Shown: one piece after another, positions 7,446 through 8,710 of the stretch | Numbering within the stretch: the stretch's first letter is position 1 | How the letters are laid out: each line of letters starts with the position of its first letter | Assembly (NCBI GenBank): GCA_017885225.1 | Contig: JAFNGM010000196.1 | Location: 9,724-18,433 of the forward strand | From: Syntrophaceae bacterium | GTDB taxonomy: Bacteria; Desulfobacterota; Syntrophia; Syntrophales; UBA2185 | DNA length: 8,710 nucleotides | Reading direction: 5' to 3' | The notes under the pieces: generated by a model | What the model was told of the DNA's origin: nothing | Seen by the model: only the letters and a program-made list of their open reading frames with translations | Databases searched by the model: none | Position numbers and translations under genes: made by a program

Positions 7446-7457
7446 AGCTGATCAGCT
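7446..7457. repeat. Perfect palindrome AGCTGATCAGCT between the micro-gene and the aldo/keto reductase
   Basis: This 12-bp self-complementary sequence overlaps the stop codon of the lysine-rich micro-gene and lies 15 nt before the reductase start. There is no T-run after it on the minus strand, so it is not a typical terminator. It could be a binding site or chance. Confidence 0.3.
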
Positions 7458-7557
7458 ATCTTTTCTTTTTCTTTTCCAGCTTTGCCTGCTTCTTCTCTTT
7501 CGCTGTTTTCTGCGGTTTTTTCTTCTCGGATTTTCTCATATCTTCAGATTTGGCCAT
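7456..7557 (-). CDS. Lysine-rich 33-residue micro-protein, unknown function
   Basis: This very short gene starts MAKSEDMRKSEKKKPQ and ends LEKKKKR. Fourteen of 33 residues are Lys and two are Arg, against five acidic residues, giving a net charge near +11; there is no hydrophobic segment. Support for it being real: GGAGG (7566-7570) lies 8 nt before the ATG, a near-consensus promoter lies about 80 bp upstream, and the codons keep a clean alternation of charged residues to a TAG stop. It resembles small 'MAK...KKxxKTxKEKxxxKxxKK' hypothetical proteins that I recall from proteobacteria, which is memory and not a search. A highly basic disordered peptide could bind nucleic acid or the ribosome, but no function can be assigned. 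The reductase gene follows 25 nt downstream. Confidence 0.7.
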   Translation of the reverse strand: MAKSEDMRKSEKKKPQKTAKEKKQAKLEKKKKR

Positions 7558-7641
7558 ACCGGTGTCCTCCCTTGGTTGTCAGGTACGTCTGCTGTAATAT
7601 ATTCTCTTCTCGCTGCGAAGAACGTGCTGTTTCGTGGGCCG

Positions 7642-7670
7642 AGTATATGAAGACGACTTTTATGTGTCAA
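7642..7670 (-). promoter_or_regulatory. Strong predicted sigma70 promoter for the micro-gene and aldo/keto reductase
   Basis: On the minus strand, a perfect TTGACA (7665-7670) is followed after 17 bases by TATACT (7642-7647), one base off consensus. The start should be near 7635, leaving a leader of about 78 nt before the ATG at 7557. The leader contains an imperfect TTCTTCGC / GCGAGAA hairpin around 7600-7625 of doubtful stability. Confidence 0.65.
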
Positions 7671-7751
7671 GATAATAAAAACACACTGTGGAGTTGAACT
7701 ATTGCCTCCCTGCACGCCTTCTGCAAAGTTGATCTGCGGAAGTTTGATCCG

Positions 7752-8219
7752 TTACGTCTTGAAGTCTTCAGTTTTGATATTTCTGATCAAAAAGCTGTTC
7801 AACTGGTTGATAAACGCCTGGCGGTCTTTCCTGCTGAACGCCGAGGGACCACCCGTAATCATACCGTTGTCTCTCAGCTCATGCATAAGGTTACGCATTG
7901 CCAGCCGGTCCTTGATGTTGTCTTCCGTATAGAGTTTGCCTCTGGGATTGATCGCAAATCCGCCCTTGGCAACTACCCGGTCCGCGAGCGGAATATCGGC
8001 AGTAATCACTAAGTCGCCCGGCTGTGTGAGGTCGGCGATGCGGTCGTCGGCCAGATCAGGGCCTGCCGGGACCACAATGCTCGAAATATTAGCTGATTGC
8101 TCAATCTTCACCGGTTGATTGGCCACAAAAACCAGGGGGACATGAAAGCGAACCGCTACCCTGATCAGGATCTCCTTGATTACATTCGGAAATGCATCAG
8201 CATCGACAAATATCTGCAT
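7752..8219 (-). CDS. yaiI: YaiI/YqxD family protein (UPF0178, DUF188; PIN-like)
   Basis: This complete 155-residue protein matches E. coli YaiI (about 152 residues) along its length. It has VDADAFPNVIKEIL (5-18), PLVFVANQ (28-35), PAGPDLADDRI (51-61), GDLVITADIPLADR (68-81), INPRGKLYT (90-98) and ITGGPSAFSRKDRQAF (121-136). The family is thought to have a PIN/nuclease-like fold with clustered acidic residues (here Asp6, Asp8, Asp75, Asp80); the reaction is not established. The well-known DADACP motif reads DADAFP here, so the usual Cys is replaced by Phe. AAAGG lies 6 nt before the ATG. The gene lies 45 bp downstream of the YwbE-family gene on the same strand and is probably co-transcribed with it. 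No terminator hairpin with a T-run was found after its stop. Confidence 0.93.
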   Translation of the reverse strand: MQIFVDADAFPNVIKEILIRVAVRFHVPLVFVANQPVKIEQSANISSIVVPAGPDLADDRIADLTQPGDLVITADIPLADRVVAKGGFAINPRGKLYTEDNIKDRLAMRNLMHELRDNGMITGGPSAFSRKDRQAFINQLNSFLIRNIKTEDFKT

Positions 8220-8264
8220 TCAGCACCTTTCGACAGTTAAATCCGACTCAACATCGGGCAATAT

Positions 8265-8468
8265 TCATGCATCCAGGATCTCTTTGACCCGGCCGACTAT
8301 GCCGCTTTGCAGGCGCACCTTGATGCCGCGAGGATGCGAGGCGGATCGCGTAAGAATATCCTTGACGATGCCTTCGGTCAGTCTGCCGGAGCGCTGATCC
8401 TGTTTCTGGACGATCCTCACACGCGCTCCCGCTTTAATATCTGATCGGTTATTCATATTCATTTGCAT
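8265..8468 (-). CDS. ywbE: YwbE family protein (DUF2196)
   Basis: This 67-residue protein matches Bacillus subtilis YwbE: IKAGARVRIVQKQDQRSGRLTEG is followed by IVKDILTRSASHPRG and IKVRLQSGIVGRVKEIL, covering nearly the whole family. It looks like a small beta-rich domain; its function is unknown. Three in-frame ATG codons (8468, 8462, 8456) could start it. The third gives MNNRSDIKAG, closest in length to the Bacillus protein, and none has a strong ribosome site. A TATACT (8517-8522, minus strand) about 50 bp upstream may be a -10 element but lacks a good -35. It is likely the first gene of a two-gene unit with yaiI. Confidence 0.9.
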   Translation of the reverse strand: MQMNMNNRSDIKAGARVRIVQKQDQRSGRLTEGIVKDILTRSASHPRGIKVRLQSGIVGRVKEILDA

Positions 8469-8586
8469 ATATCAGAAATCCATACTCTCCATACACCAAA
8501 ATATGGAAAAGATAAAAGTATATCCAATGCCCCTTTTCCCTTGTATTTAATTTCCCCTTGACAATTTCACCATAATGGAGAGAACG

Positions 8587-8616
8587 ATGAATGGAAAAAT
8601 CCTCTTATTCAAATGA
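8587..8616 (+). CDS. Possible 9-codon leader-type ORF
   Basis: ATG at 8587 is preceded by GGAG (8577-8580) with a 6-nt spacer and encodes MNGKILLFK before TGA. The same frame reopens at once with ATG at 8617 and stays open to the right edge. A TTGACA (8558-8563) lies upstream but has no -10 at the right distance. This could be a leader peptide or a chance ORF; the downstream sequence is not visible. Confidence 0.2.
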   Translation: MNGKILLFK

Positions 8617-8656
8617 ATGCAGTTTTTTTGTTTTGTCGCATACACGGACATTGCTG

Positions 8657-8710
8657 ATGTTGGAACAATTACGACAATCGATAAGGTTTTGTTTCAGTGT
8701 AATAATTGTT
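8657..8710 (+). CDS. Possible start of a rightward gene, cut by the window edge
   Basis: ATG at 8657 opens a frame reading MLEQLRQSIRFCFSVIIV to the edge, a basic start then hydrophobic residues as in a membrane or exported protein. The ribosome site is weak (GGA 8 nt upstream). A competing frame from ATG 8617 (MQFFCFVAYTDIADV...) is also open to the edge. Only 18 codons are visible, so neither is secure. Confidence 0.2.
   Translation, partial: MLEQLRQSIRFCFSVIIV
8664..8710. repeat. 8-bp inverted repeat AACAATTA / TAATTGTT at the right edge
   Basis: The arms are 8664-8671 and 8703-8710, 31 bases apart. The right arm ends exactly at the window edge, so its full length is unknown. In AT-rich DNA this may be chance. 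Confidence 0.25.

Noticed and set aside
7482..7697. Plus-strand 71-codon frame across the lysine-rich micro-gene and its promoter
   Set aside because: It has a low-complexity serine/phenylalanine start produced by the complement of lysine codons, no ribosome site, and it overlaps the strong minus-strand promoter.
8587..8710. In-frame TGA at 8614 as a selenocysteine codon joining the 9-codon ORF to the open frame after it
   Set aside because: Only a 4-bp ATGC/GCAT stem with a long T-rich loop follows, not a credible bacterial SECIS hairpin. The joined protein shows no known selenoprotein motif in the visible part.

Overview
The window is an ordinary-looking stretch of a Gram-negative chromosome of roughly balanced GC content with AT-rich intergenic gaps. 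It carries no tRNA, rRNA, CRISPR array or transposase. An exported alpha-2-macroglobulin-like protein with a cleavable signal peptide implies a periplasm. The mix of families would suit a Desulfobacterota/Deltaproteobacteria-type genome, but that placement is a low-confidence inference.

Left half (1-4808, minus strand): one very long gene, cut by the left edge, encodes a large bacterial alpha-2-macroglobulin (A2M). I read every codon of this frame from 4808 down to 3 and found no stop, so about 1602 residues are visible. They include a Sec signal peptide, an MG2 domain, a bait-type segment, the A2M/MG7 region and an intact CLEQ thioester. The long plus-strand open frames over this region are antisense shadows. 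Inside the gene are two CCCTCTCC-type inverted repeats, one of which encodes part of a charged, proline-rich linker.

Divergent control region (4809-5089): a sigma70-like promoter fires left into the A2M gene (TTAACA-N17-TATACT). A weaker one fires right (TTGCAC-N17-TAATAA). A TGACAT-C-ATGTCA inverted repeat lies between them, about 60 bp upstream of both predicted start points. A perfect ACAATATATTGT palindrome overlaps the rightward start.

Middle (5090-6535, plus): a 75-residue protein of unrecognised family with one C-terminal membrane helix, followed 75 bp later by a complete short-type citrate synthase with its catalytic His, His and Asp.

Right part (6600-8468, minus): a complete aldo/keto reductase preceded by a 33-codon lysine-rich micro-gene, both downstream of the best promoter in the window (TTGACA-N17-TATACT). 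Next come a YaiI/YqxD (UPF0178) protein and a YwbE (DUF2196) protein, probably co-transcribed. The last 240 bases hold no clear gene, only a 9-codon ORF with a good ribosome site and a possible gene start running off the right edge.

I see no obvious new multi-gene defence or mobile system. The least explained items are the two small proteins (75 and 33 residues), the regulatory palindromes, and the inverted repeats within the A2M gene.
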